A DNA stretch of 42,721 bases from Ruminiclostridium sp. GTDB taxonomy: Bacteria > Bacillota > Clostridia > Oscillospirales > Oscillospiraceae. Both the position numbers and the translations under genes were made by a program. This document shows, in pieces, positions 24,601 through 30,254 of this stretch. The DNA lies in NCBI GenBank assembly GCA_017560855.1, contig JAFZEB010000121.1, positions 1-42,721 of the forward strand. The letters run 5' to 3'. Within the stretch, counting starts at the first letter, position 1. Each line of letters starts with the position of its first letter. The notes below the pieces were generated by a model. That model saw nothing but the letters and a program-made list of their open reading frames with translations. It was not told the DNA's origin and searched no databases.

Positions 24601-25034
24601 TGTTGTCTGACCACACGTTCCTCGGCGGCCCTGCGCAGATTCTCCAGCGCGTCATCGTTATCGTAAGTTCTGGACCTGTTCGCCAGGACTCCAGCAGAAT
24701 CTCCGATGGAATATCTGGCCCGGATGACATCCAGGGGGCTGTAGAGCCGACCGGAATCATCGGTCATCCGACGATATGTACTGCCCGTGCCACCCATGTC
24801 ATCCAGCAAAGAGGATGTCTTCTTGGTCACCGTCTTGGTGAGAGTGGGCTTCCCGCTTTTTACCGGGGTCTGTACTTCGTTCCTGACCACTTTGGTGGGT
24901 GTCACCCCGGGGAAGGTCTGATGGTTCTTGGCAGCGTTGGCCAGCTGTGCGGCCGCCAGCTTACGGACCGCCTCCTCTTCCTTTTTCTTTTTGTTGGCAG
25001 CGATAATCTTCGCCTGGGCATCCGTCAATGCCAT
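15606..25034 (-). CDS. Giant 3142-residue polyvalent-type protein: zincin, CSLC domain, ADP-ribosyltransferase-like and LPD38-like regions
   Basis: ATG at 25034 follows GGGAGGCGATTGA. Seen in order: a charged, helical N-terminus; two Gly/Ala-rich hydrophobic stretches (about residues 385-415 and 512-532); a zincin with HEMTH at 823-827 and a third ligand Glu876 in DEIVADYAG; a domain of about 600 residues (980-1580) with CSLC at 1108-1111, not recognised; an ADP-ribosyltransferase-like domain (about 1600-1745) with YHGT at 1615 and VFSPEQL at 1735; an Arg/Glu/Ala coiled coil (about 1797-1950) with AEGREAV repeats; a long helical part; and a C-terminal part resembling LPD38 with a hydrophobic helix at about 2628-2647 followed by AFRDDDKDEEYWEKF. 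Giant proteins of this make are known in phages and conjugative elements and may enter the host cell with the DNA. Target and processing are unknown. The domain names are by eye. Confidence 0.85.
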   Translation of the reverse strand: MALTDAQAKIIAANKKKKEEEAVRKLAAAQLANAAKNHQTFPGVTPTKVVRNEVQTPVKSGKPTLTKTVTKKTSSLLDDMGGTGSTYRRMTDDSGRLYSPLDVIRARYSIGDSAGVLANRSRTYDNDDALENLRRAAEERVVRQQKLDSYVLSAADKKLPSSRRQMVQEAKDAWQKAKDAGDTEGMRRAHEKAENVRGWAGYSGGWDGSEYITADLTRDEKRTLNQTGQNKLKKARLDRQRAIEAGDIQAQMKASQRILDIKNGSSYQNDPGADMETMDAHGRPLLSGQQREEDEARAIAAAKAVGYGVPAALLRFSELGGDFVREQAQERWGTRDPGPARTDGTSKALMDAGTKGEQMLRKSWEYQEEALDGLEGVDRLLMETALSMGQNLPGIGLSLIPGVGPALGAGLMGAQAAGARAGELTERGFDTEEAFTRGLLSGGVEMATEALPLSKLAKILKGEGGQNVIKSILAQMGIEGTEEGVAYAANYALDKIAQDPEAVWSTEDLFKNVAIGAISGGAMATGGSVIGSRGASASSVPGTEGRTIQEILKRQTERSSEEQQVRDAATAMQTGEEYVSTRGNQGRAEGNSGASYQQVASKLEASGKQVGSKRQVAVLGQARREGRQSKQVKLRRIESIPVEVETIQTKKHTQAVVSPTYIVDMSATLGESGAKAMTTAWSGQGNQAQYASDFIRVYNQALTGLADTTDSKIQAPASLSDAQVAAAYNAGVNDRQASLEEAKTAAQFAPVAGKDSGLVYDDYVKAEMDTAVASEINTVAKQLGLRVQMVDSVKGGEANADIQGSVVSIEKGNPHPVRFLFGHEMTHRVQELDPESYRKFRDYVMSSQKAQDEVQSKLAVYRSRGVDIDSEGAIDEIVADYAGQLIESKDLMKRFIDQNQKNQSMLSRFLTALKDLAAKLTGRRKAQVNDAVTLLEKAVSEASKQVKKLEKGGNASQTGMVYDDGNGHSRYSLKTYREGGRDTLGRWLADRVKAGDLDGRDAKDMIKEMDRIYDICNKYTDVYAPFGKWSEAEVVRDDNGDPVFSVVKANGDYPMNMDFSLVCKKRRPLDAVLNSLVEQGLAEKFALDKESIVVLNDIIRRHGFETACSLCFVDAKRFRVTEVADQFASMYNRLVRSMVPKGKSYPVASFNFGGDKTVKKVSGGIDTMKDGDLNFKEIEKTIRTTGEKSVAHKIAVHLRDNPADRKLVRRGDFISTAGFDRVKKDNPALLSLYNSKKGSAGPKASFSDVQYLSEILEQKFFKRDAAYAVGGVRIQSFSDYMPRLFFDYAQMIADLAAKKLPAHGYTKEALFAQQFGQTGVKINLSLVPKVVEGGVAPGLDANGNYVWQEGQSFGSAVSDKDNGKAGFDLAVQIQNAEGYGDNCGTIAVGVSDKHIEKMLDDPDIRMIIPYHKSGLNPIVAAMNKIDKFENYTNYQNTRSKKTGKKVDAHFDFNTELQKLGDAKAAADAYLAWCEENGYLPKFDIPSRKFFPSQHPNYYKLLIDFSAYNSDGKATPQGDVRIQYPQEGDAFGSLNDLIKQGLEEDALAQAKLDKGVKPILDDVEKELSARDTEWANSGKKYSLKIDSEGRPLSDRQVEFFSESQVRDNLGFLQIVYHGTKNPGFTQFDTWEGAWVSPNREYAEAYAAEGSQPYELYANITKPADLGELNVPLDEKVGRRLAEAIGVSYSALRKDVSRLSGQFAYELTKGRYFVKLARQKGFDGFMATEAGVETWAVFSPEQLKEVGNTNPAGSGDIRYSLKGISGYENLVEKFDDIPKRTKASRPKTVEEQALVDDMYYGRKAEERRVKSKEAVAEAKQEGRDAVRAARAEGREAVREARAEGREAVKAVRAEDRETKRIAVQKAKFDQKARDEERIRNLRERKNTQIADIKAKHRERIKLVKAEGRAERDAAVSKVKEHYKGKEAKARESRQARELRNKIVRHVNDLRKKLITPSDNQHIPKKLEPAVANLLACINMESGYAYDPATMRQVIRKDGKSGGMVGKHVPKGQGTPTARTKAFQELRLAYEKILSEADQQMVIDPDLMTNIQEMEALKDTPIGDLTVSQLTTMWNTIRAVEASITSYNKLFGQQKFETIREVAEGLKADNAGKRDRGDYRGPIGAMDKLINAGMLTPESYFHRLGKTGESIFRMLRNAQDKHIGLMQEAQKYTEMVVKDVDVRKLEKEPHTFDVEGQQVTMTTAQIMSLYELMKRQQAVDHVVEGGIRVEAVSKGLKKKGMSEAVRVSPEKVGEILEVLTPKQIEIADGLQKFMGDRLSQLGNEASMEVYGYEKFEEKNYFPIKVDSNQTISDQAKDAVSATIAGRGFTKGTKPHANNALMVRNIFDVYADHVTDMATYSSWLAPMENLQRIFNFKFRDDEGNLTGTVKGLIHRIYGQNGEAYWKKLTEDLNNGMKGVNDNPFQALIGNYKASAIGANLRVFVQQPTSILRALDSISMADFMAGITKANPNTWKKVKEYAPIAVWKDWGYFDADTGRQMKSILFGDDSGIAKVNNALMAPAGAMDSLAWSHIWNALEVETARKHKDLQKGSDAFYKKVAERFNEVVDHTQVVDGILQRSQVMRSPDGVTKMATSFMAEPTKIFNMFTTAAYDMRKSQDNAFRKKARKTMARTSVALFISFVANAAAQSLVDAFRDDDKDEEYWEKFFQAFVGLEGDEETKMDKVKSIASGNMGKALNPFGYLPFVKDVVSLVEGYDVSRMDMESISNVVLAVGNCIKSLNGEGKMTPANALLNLAAELSRFLGTPVSNIKRDVMAGINTWLNLTDNYKGQYAVAKVLYDVNYSGNKGMFLDIAYLAWRDGDKETFVQISQDLMDAFPDDVNGQTIESAMKSHTEKQMEEDPEYQPTQTLEDLIGILPEYAEEEEKEEEFSAKNLNAEEYNRFMQQRAESYRRYEDAVTNSPVWGEMDDKAKDKVISQLWKYAAQTALEDVSGGKFVMDESAMVKAKSLEENHQVDPGTFFTLYGMTSVIKSDKNVDGEEISDSAAYKKLLTVRESGLLDSYTDEQQTAVYGALEISGKLRSMSEDALTDIAAKIEAEKNAPSFYADFPEEKREEVEGILETLGSFTTEYDSKGKQISGKGKQDKIKAEIYTHYNSGEYTAHQCYLLFHRFYTSDKNNPWAYAKNG

Positions 25035-25048
25035 TCAATCGCCTCCCT

Positions 25049-25558
25049 TCATAAGCCGAGTTCCTTCTTCCGCTGTTCTAATTCAGCTTCGTTGGCCCTC
25101 TCGTAGTAGTCGGACATGATTGCGGCCAATGTGCACCGCTTCCACTCGTTGTTCTCACCTGCGCAAAAACGGTGCGTATGTTCCCGCTCGGCCTGCCGGT
25201 CAGGGAATGTGATCCGGCCTGCCTCGCATTTGACAACTCGTTTCGCATCATAGGAAAAATAGGGACAAGCCCAACCGAGATGTGAATAACCCAATGGTCT
25301 ACCTCTCTTTCCGCCCTGCTTGTCGTCGCAGAGCTGTCCATGTCTTTGTCTCGTCCCAGCCGCCTTCTTCTGCCACTCCTTTTGGAGTTTGGCAACATAC
25401 GGGGCAGAGCTGGCAGATTCGCGCTCCATGCCAATCTTACGCCCCATCGCCGCCAGCCATCGTGCCAGCTCCAGGTCTTCCCTGATTACTTCGATGGCCA
25501 GCTTATAAATCCCCCGCTTCACACGTTCTTCTGCGTGAGACAGGTTTTCGTGTGCCAT
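25049..25558 (-). CDS. Cys/His-rich small protein, possible zinc-binding regulator
   Basis: ATG at 25558 follows GGAGGTGGAAAAC; a longer frame to 25726 overlaps the helicase gene and lacks a good site. The 169-residue protein has a helical N-terminal half (ENLSHAEERVKRGIYKLAIEVIREDLELARWLAAMGRK). Its C-terminal part holds WACPYF, VVKCEAG, EHTHRFCAG and EWKRCTLAA, a set of four Cys and two His that probably binds zinc. Similar cysteine patterns occur in small phage transcription factors, but I cannot assign a family. It lies 14 bp before the giant gene. The 139-bp gap upstream of it has no clear promoter. Confidence 0.7.
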   Translation of the reverse strand: MAHENLSHAEERVKRGIYKLAIEVIREDLELARWLAAMGRKIGMERESASSAPYVAKLQKEWQKKAAGTRQRHGQLCDDKQGGKRGRPLGYSHLGWACPYFSYDAKRVVKCEAGRITFPDRQAEREHTHRFCAGENNEWKRCTLAAIMSDYYERANEAELEQRKKELGL

Positions 25559-25697
25559 GTTTTCCACCTCCGGCCTTGAAATTGACACCCTCGTCCGTTC
25601 CAAAGCCCGAAGCCTAAATCTATACCCCCTACCGTAATTGCGCCAGACGGACCCCAGAAAGGTCTCTTCTCCTCGGCATCCACCTTCCCTCGTTACA

Positions 25698-27002
25698 TCA
25701 ACCCCTGCCATACGAAGCTTTGACATACCGCCCGCTCTGAGGATACCAGCCGTAGCACAAATCCCCAGTGCCGGCGTGACGGTTCTTTGCCACCAGGAGA
25801 TCTACCATGCGCGGATCCCACGGTTTTTGGTCGGGGTTAGGCTGCTGATAGTAATCCTCACGGTGGAGGAACATGACAGCATCAGCGTCCTGTTCGATTG
25901 CCCCCGTGTCCCGAAGGTCAGATAGCTGGGGCCGTTTCTCCTTGCGATCCATATTCGCCCGGTTAAGCTGGGCAAGACACAGAACGGGCACTCCACGGCG
26001 ACGGGCAAGAGCCTTGAGCGAACCGGATACGGCCGTCATATTCTCGTAGCGGCTGCTCCCCTTCTCGTCCGGACGAATCAATCCCAGGTAGTCAACCACG
26101 ATGCACCGCAAATCGGGCACCCGCCTAGCAAGAGTGTCGATGTCGGCAACACGGACAGACTCGGCTTTATTTACATACAAAGGCCGTCGGCTGGTCTCCA
26201 GCAGCGCATCGGTGACCTCGTCATACTCCTTTTCATTCAGTTCACCCATCAGCAGTCGGCTGGCCGAGACACCCGTAACACGCGCCAGCCTTTTTGCTGT
26301 AAGCTGGTCTGCGTCCATCTCTAGGCTCACGAAAAGAACCGCGCCGACCTTCTCCGCGATTTGGTCCGCCACGGACAGGGCAAAGGTGGTCTTGCCTACC
26401 GCCGGACGAGCGGCTAGGATGTATAACCCACCGCAGAGCATCCCACCACCCAGCAACTTGTCCAGGTCGGAGTAGCCCGTGGGGACAAAGTTCCTGGCCC
26501 CGGCATCGATCCGAGAGCGAAGATCAAAGAAGCTGGAAACCTGATCTGCGGGAGCTAGGATTTCCCGCCGTGTGTCGCAAGAGTCAATCTCAGCCAAAGC
26601 GGCCTGCACAGCGGACATCATCGCTTGCGGATCGCCGTGGGAAGCCGCATCCTCGCGGAGTCTCTCGGCCACCTCGAACAATCTCCGGCGCAAAGAGGAG
26701 TTCCTGATCTCATCGGCCAGCCCTCGAAAATTCGTGGTTGTGACGGTGGCCTCCATGAGGCTGGCAAGGTAGGCCGTATCCACAATCCCGTTTGCCCCAC
26801 GATGAATCTGCACCGGGTCGATCGGCCGCCCTAGCTGATGGAGAGTCAGCGCAGACTGGAAAGCCGCCCGATTCCGCTCGTCTTGAAAGTCATCCGGCGA
26901 GAGACTGTCCGCCAGGTCCGCGATGATGGACGAATCGAAGAGGAGGCATCCGATAAGCGCCGACTCAGCCTCGAAGGCAAGAGAAAAGATTGAACCGCTC
27001 AT
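25698..27002 (-). CDS. DnaB-family replicative DNA helicase
   Basis: The 434-residue protein has a DnaB N-terminal domain (EAESALIGCLLFDSSIIADLADSLSPDDF) and a RecA-like helicase core. Walker A is RPAVGKTTFA with GKT at 203-205, SLEMDADQLTAKRLA follows, Walker B is CIVVDYLGLI, then AQLNR, LRDTGAIEQDADAVMFLHRED and the arginine-finger segment KNRHAGTGD. It unwinds DNA at the replication fork as a hexamer. Its start codon overlaps the previous stop by 4 nt (ATGA), coupling it to the DUF6291/DnaD-like gene, which may act as its loader. Confidence 0.93.
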   Translation of the reverse strand: MSGSIFSLAFEAESALIGCLLFDSSIIADLADSLSPDDFQDERNRAAFQSALTLHQLGRPIDPVQIHRGANGIVDTAYLASLMEATVTTTNFRGLADEIRNSSLRRRLFEVAERLREDAASHGDPQAMMSAVQAALAEIDSCDTRREILAPADQVSSFFDLRSRIDAGARNFVPTGYSDLDKLLGGGMLCGGLYILAARPAVGKTTFALSVADQIAEKVGAVLFVSLEMDADQLTAKRLARVTGVSASRLLMGELNEKEYDEVTDALLETSRRPLYVNKAESVRVADIDTLARRVPDLRCIVVDYLGLIRPDEKGSSRYENMTAVSGSLKALARRRGVPVLCLAQLNRANMDRKEKRPQLSDLRDTGAIEQDADAVMFLHREDYYQQPNPDQKPWDPRMVDLLVAKNRHAGTGDLCYGWYPQSGRYVKASYGRG

Positions 27003-27667
27003 GTGAAGACCACCTCCCCGTTCTCATCGACAAAATGCCCCGTCACCCGGCGAGGTTCTTCCGTCTGAGTCCCAGCACCATTTAGGAGAACATCGTTCCG
27101 TTCCCAGGTCCTGACAGCGGCGCGCCAGTCGGAAATCTTGGTCTTCCCCCTCATCCAGCCAGAGGCCTCGTAATGAGCCAGGAACCGTTGCGGGTCCACA
27201 CTGTTGCCCCGTTCTCGGCAGTATGCCCGAACCTCGTCCAAAGAAGGAGGAACGAAACGGTTTTTCTTGGGCGACTCATTCGCCCCCAAGAATTCCTTCT
27301 CCGTCTCCTTCTCCGTCTCCTTCTCTTGGTTTTTGCCGGGTTTCCTTTCGGTTTCTCTTGGGTTTTCGTTGGGTTCCTCCTGGGTTTGGCTTGGGTTTTT
27401 ATTGGGTTTCTGTTTGGTCGGCCTACCGCCTCTTTTTCCATTCTCCACATTTACCTGATACCGCTTCACTGATGCATCAACATTCGGGCGCAGCAAAGAA
27501 AAGCAACAATTCAACAGTGGAGGTAGGTCTGGCTCCTTCCCCTGGAAGACATAGTCAAGGATGGCGTCGAATAAAGCGAGCCGTTCCTCGTCAGGTAATG
27601 GGCGCAACGCGTCATAGTAGGATGGCAAGAACGTAAATCCGCATCTGTCAGTACCCACACTGCTCAC
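26999..27667 (-). CDS. DUF6291/DnaD-like replication protein
   Basis: GTG at 27667 overlaps the upstream stop codon by 4 nt (GTGA); GTG at 27670 or 27658 are alternatives. The roughly 222-residue product has an N-terminal DUF6291-like domain (FTFLPSYYDALRPLPDEERLALFDAILDYVF, ASVKRYQVNVENGKRGGRPTKQ). A low-complexity linker of about 40 residues rich in Asn, Pro, Glu and Lys follows, then a C-terminal DnaD-like helical domain (PPSLDEVRAYCRERG, HYEASGWMRGKTKISDWRAAVRTWERN). Proteins of this make sit beside helicases in phages and probably load them. Confidence 0.8.
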   Translation of the reverse strand: MSSVGTDRCGFTFLPSYYDALRPLPDEERLALFDAILDYVFQGKEPDLPPLLNCCFSLLRPNVDASVKRYQVNVENGKRGGRPTKQKPNKNPSQTQEEPNENPRETERKPGKNQEKETEKETEKEFLGANESPKKNRFVPPSLDEVRAYCRERGNSVDPQRFLAHYEASGWMRGKTKISDWRAAVRTWERNDVLLNGAGTQTEEPRRVTGHFVDENGEVVFT

Positions 27668-27963
27668 CACCCATCGATTCGTTCTTGTCCCAGAGCCTCC
27701 AGCAGGGTCCGCTCCATAGCATTGGCAGCAGCCACAGTCTCCATCGCTCGATGGCGCATGGATCGGATAAAGCGAACCAGCTCTTCCGAAGACTCCGGCA
27801 GGTAGAATCCACCACGGTCCGTGTTCGTCACGATCGGCAGACCGCGCTTGCGTTCACGAGCAACCAGTCGGCGCACCTCACGGTCCGTCAGGCCGGTGAT
27901 AGCCGCCAAGTCCCGCCGGGACAGGGCATTCTCTGCGCCCCAATCAAGCAATTCGTAGATCAT
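27664..27963 (-). CDS. Small winged-helix DNA-binding protein
   Basis: The 99-residue product begins with a helix-turn-helix (YELLDWGAENALSRRDLAAITGLTDREVRRLVARERKRGLPI) and a wing (VTNTDRGGFYLPES), then helical sequence with EELVRFIRSMRHRAMETVAAANAMERTLL. Its ATG overlaps the preceding stop by 4 nt and its end overlaps the next start by 4 nt. It is a likely regulator or origin-binding protein of the element. Confidence 0.75.
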   Translation of the reverse strand: MIYELLDWGAENALSRRDLAAITGLTDREVRRLVARERKRGLPIVTNTDRGGFYLPESSEELVRFIRSMRHRAMETVAAANAMERTLLEALGQERIDGW

Positions 27964-28199
27964 GCTCTCACCTCCAGTCTCCGAATTTCACCCATCACCG
28001 AGGTAGAGCCGACAACATCGCCAGCCTCCAGGTAGCTCTCCAGATCTTCGATAGCCACCAGGCGTTTGGTACCCACGGCAGTAAATGGCAGCTTGCCTTC
28101 CAGTACCAGTCTCCGGATGGCGGTCTTGGTCAAAGCAGTGCCAGGGTCAATCTCCTGCATGTAGGCCGCTGCCTGGGGAATGGTCCTCATGCGCTTCAC
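27960..28199 (-). CDS. Excisionase-like helix-turn-helix protein
   Basis: The 79-residue protein matches the helix-turn-helix 17/excisionase pattern: TIPQAAAYMQEIDPGTALTKTAIRRLVLEGKLPFTAVGTKRLVAIEDLESYL, where a winged helix is followed by the usual G-x-K/R-R-L-V strand and a helix. It may bend DNA at the attachment sites to favour excision, or act as a regulator. GTG at 28199 overlaps the upstream stop by 4 nt (GTGA). It is the second gene of the leftward operon, away from the integrase gene, which is divergent. Confidence 0.75.
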   Translation of the reverse strand: MKRMRTIPQAAAYMQEIDPGTALTKTAIRRLVLEGKLPFTAVGTKRLVAIEDLESYLEAGDVVGSTSVMGEIRRLEVRA

Positions 28200-28387
28200 T
28201 GAAGCTCCCTCCTTTCGTCCACGATAGCCCGGATGGCTCCCAGGGCCTTCTCAGTGTCTTCGGCCGACAGTTCCCGCCGAAGACGGCGATGCCAGGTGGA
28301 TTCGGACATCCCCAGCTTCTCTGCGATGGCCCACAGCGGAACTCCTAAACGACAAGCTTCGGAACGGACCTCGATATTGCACCTCAT
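28196..28387 (-). CDS. Small helix-turn-helix protein, first gene of the leftward operon
   Basis: ATG at 28387 is preceded by AAAGGAGGTTGTTTTC; an in-frame extension to 28426 starts before this site and is unlikely. The 63-residue product contains RSEACRLGVPLWAIAEKLGMSESTWHRRLRRELSAED, a helix-turn-helix typical of small phage regulators. It probably regulates the divergent control region between it and the integrase gene. Confidence 0.72.
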   Translation of the reverse strand: MRCNIEVRSEACRLGVPLWAIAEKLGMSESTWHRRLRRELSAEDTEKALGAIRAIVDERRELQ

Positions 28388-28439
28388 GAAAACAACCTCC
28401 TTTGCGGCCCTTGACAAACGGGCCATGTGATGTTAGGCT

Positions 28440-28468
28440 GACGGCGAAAGCATGTAATCTTCGTCGTC
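28440..28468. promoter_or_regulatory. Candidate operator between the leftward operon and the integrase gene
   Basis: GACGGCGAA (28440-28448) and TTCGTCGTC (28460-28468) form an inverted repeat with one mismatch, centred in the divergent 28388-28726 gap. ATCGTCGG nearby is a possible further half-site. I see no convincing sigma-A promoter in this gap, which is AT-rich towards the integrase. Confidence 0.4.
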
Positions 28469-28726
28469 GCAACCATGATAACCAATCGTCGGACATATCT
28501 CGCCCCCGCTTTTTTGAGATTTTTCTTGCAAAAACGTGTTCAATTGCCCTTATTTCATCCCGATTTCCACCGATTCAAATAAGTTTCCTTAGCGGCAATC
28601 CACCACACAAAACTTTGTTCATCTCACGCAATATGGAGATTGAATTTTATAAAAAATGACGAATGCACATAACTTCGAATTGCAAGCTATCGAAGGATAT
28701 CCACCATAGACGAGGAGGACACATCT

Positions 28727-30118
28727 ATGGCTACAATCAAGAAGAGAGAGGGTAAAAATGGAGTGAGCTACCTCATCCGCTCCTCCTGCGGCTATGACCT
28801 CTCTGGCCGCCATATAGAAAAGAGCATGACATGGAAGCCCTCCCCCGGCATGACTCCTCGACAGATTGAAAAGGAGCTGAACCGACAGGCCGTCCTCTTC
28901 GATGAGCATTGCGCAGCCCAGGGTGTCCAAAACGGGAACATCAAGTTCGAGGCTCTTGCCAAGCAGTGGCTGGAGGAATACGCAGAGCCGAATCTCCGGC
29001 CTCGCACTGTAGCCCGACTCCATCAGCTGGAGGATCGGACTTACCAGGCCATCGGCCACATCCGTGTGGACAAACTCACCGCCCGTCATATCCAGAAATT
29101 CATCCACAATCTGGGGGAAGAAGGGATCTCCTCGGTAAAGGACAAGGCCAAAGCAAAGCCTGGTCTCACCTCTCTTCTGGCAGAGATGAACCTCACGCAG
29201 AAAGCACTCTCCGAACAGATCGGTGTGTCCCGCTCGGTCCTATCTGCCATTTGCAGAGGAGAAAGCACCACCTTCGCATCGGCAGAGAAGGTGGCCAAAG
29301 GACTGGGAAAGCCCGTGTCCGACCTCTTTGTGGTCACCAAAGCAAAGACCACCCTGTCTCCCAAGACCATCAAGCACTACCTTTCCTTCATCTCCGATGT
29401 CATGCAGTATGCCGTGCGCTTTGATATGATCCCCTCCAACCCCTGCAATCGGGTCACCGTCCCCAGCGGGACACAAGCCGAGCGGGAGGTCTACTCCCTG
29501 GAGGAGGCACAAAGCTTCTTGGATAGCCTGGAGAAAGCCCCCACAAAATACCGGGCATTCTTTGTCCTGGCCATCTACGGCGGTCTGCGCCGGGGAGAGA
29601 TCCTGGGCCTGGAGTGGAAGGACTTGGACTTCGAGAACCATGTCATCAAGGTCCAGAGAACCAGTCTGTACTCCAAAGACCTGGGGACCTTCACTGATAC
29701 CACGAAGAATAAGACCAGCATCCGCAGTCTCAAGCTGCCGGCTGCCGTGTTCGCCATCCTCCGGCAGCACAGAGCCGAACAGGCAGAGGATCGCCTAAGA
29801 CAGGGTGACCACTGGCAGGACCATGACCGGCTCTTCACCAACCTCAACGGTGAGCCGATGCACCCCAATACCCCATACCACTGGCTGAAGAGATTCTGTG
29901 AGGAGACCAACCAGCGATTCCTGGGTGTCCATGCCTTCCGTCATCTGAACGCCTCCCTGCTGATCAATGCCGGAGCCGATGTCACTCTGGTGTCCAAGAG
30001 CCTGGGTCACAGCCAGGTATCCACCACACTGAACATCTACTCCCACACATTTGAGGAGGCACAGGCCAGAGCCAGCGAGGCCATCGCGGATATCCTAACC
30101 TTCCAGAAAAAAGCATAA
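28727..30118 (+). CDS. Tyrosine recombinase/integrase with an inserted Cro/CI-type helix-turn-helix
   Basis: ATG at 28727 follows GACGAGGAGGACACATCT. The 463-residue protein has an N-terminal arm-binding domain (MATIKKREGKNGVSYLIRSS), a SAM-like core-binding domain and the catalytic domain. Active-site residues are visible: Arg288 in GLRRGEIL, His402 and Arg405 in HAFRHLN, His428 in LGHSQVSTTL and Tyr438 in NIYSHT. Between IQKFIHNLGEEGISS and TLSPKTIKHYLSFISDVMQYAV, which normally adjoin, lies an extra segment (about 145-203) with MNLTQKALSEQIGVSRSVL and EKVAKGLGKPVSDLF, a complete XRE-like helix-turn-helix. The gene points to the tRNA-Leu attachment site, its expected target. Confidence 0.95.
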   Translation: MATIKKREGKNGVSYLIRSSCGYDLSGRHIEKSMTWKPSPGMTPRQIEKELNRQAVLFDEHCAAQGVQNGNIKFEALAKQWLEEYAEPNLRPRTVARLHQLEDRTYQAIGHIRVDKLTARHIQKFIHNLGEEGISSVKDKAKAKPGLTSLLAEMNLTQKALSEQIGVSRSVLSAICRGESTTFASAEKVAKGLGKPVSDLFVVTKAKTTLSPKTIKHYLSFISDVMQYAVRFDMIPSNPCNRVTVPSGTQAEREVYSLEEAQSFLDSLEKAPTKYRAFFVLAIYGGLRRGEILGLEWKDLDFENHVIKVQRTSLYSKDLGTFTDTTKNKTSIRSLKLPAAVFAILRQHRAEQAEDRLRQGDHWQDHDRLFTNLNGEPMHPNTPYHWLKRFCEETNQRFLGVHAFRHLNASLLINAGADVTLVSKSLGHSQVSTTLNIYSHTFEEAQARASEAIADILTFQKKA

Positions 30119-30123
30119 GAAAA

Positions 30124-30159
30124 GGGCTGTACCCAAAGCGGATACAGCCCTGTTTTTTT
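30124..30159 (+). terminator. Intrinsic terminator of the integrase gene
   Basis: GGGCTGTA (30124-30131) and TACAGCCC (30143-30150) pair perfectly and are followed by TGTTTTTTT. Confidence 0.88.
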
Positions 30160-30164
30160 GCCCG

Positions 30165-30185
30165 TAGCGGACAAATAGCGGACAA
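30165..30185. repeat. Integrase arm-type direct repeats, right end
   Basis: TAGCGGACAA at 30165-30174 and 30176-30185, in the same orientation and with the same 11-bp spacing as the pair at 11143-11163. Confidence 0.7.
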
Positions 30186-30201
30186 TTCATGTTTTGCAAG
30201 G

Positions 30202-30243
30202 AAAAAGAAAAACCGAAAACCCTTGATACTCAAAGGTTTTCGG
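30202..30243 (-). terminator. Terminator of tRNA-Leu supplied by the element
   Basis: On the minus strand CCGAAAACC (30243-30235) and GGTTTTCGG (30221-30213) form a 9-bp stem followed by TTTTTCTTTTTC. It lies inside the element, 12 bp after the tRNA 3' end. Confidence 0.75.
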
Positions 30244-30254
30244 CTCTTTGTAGC

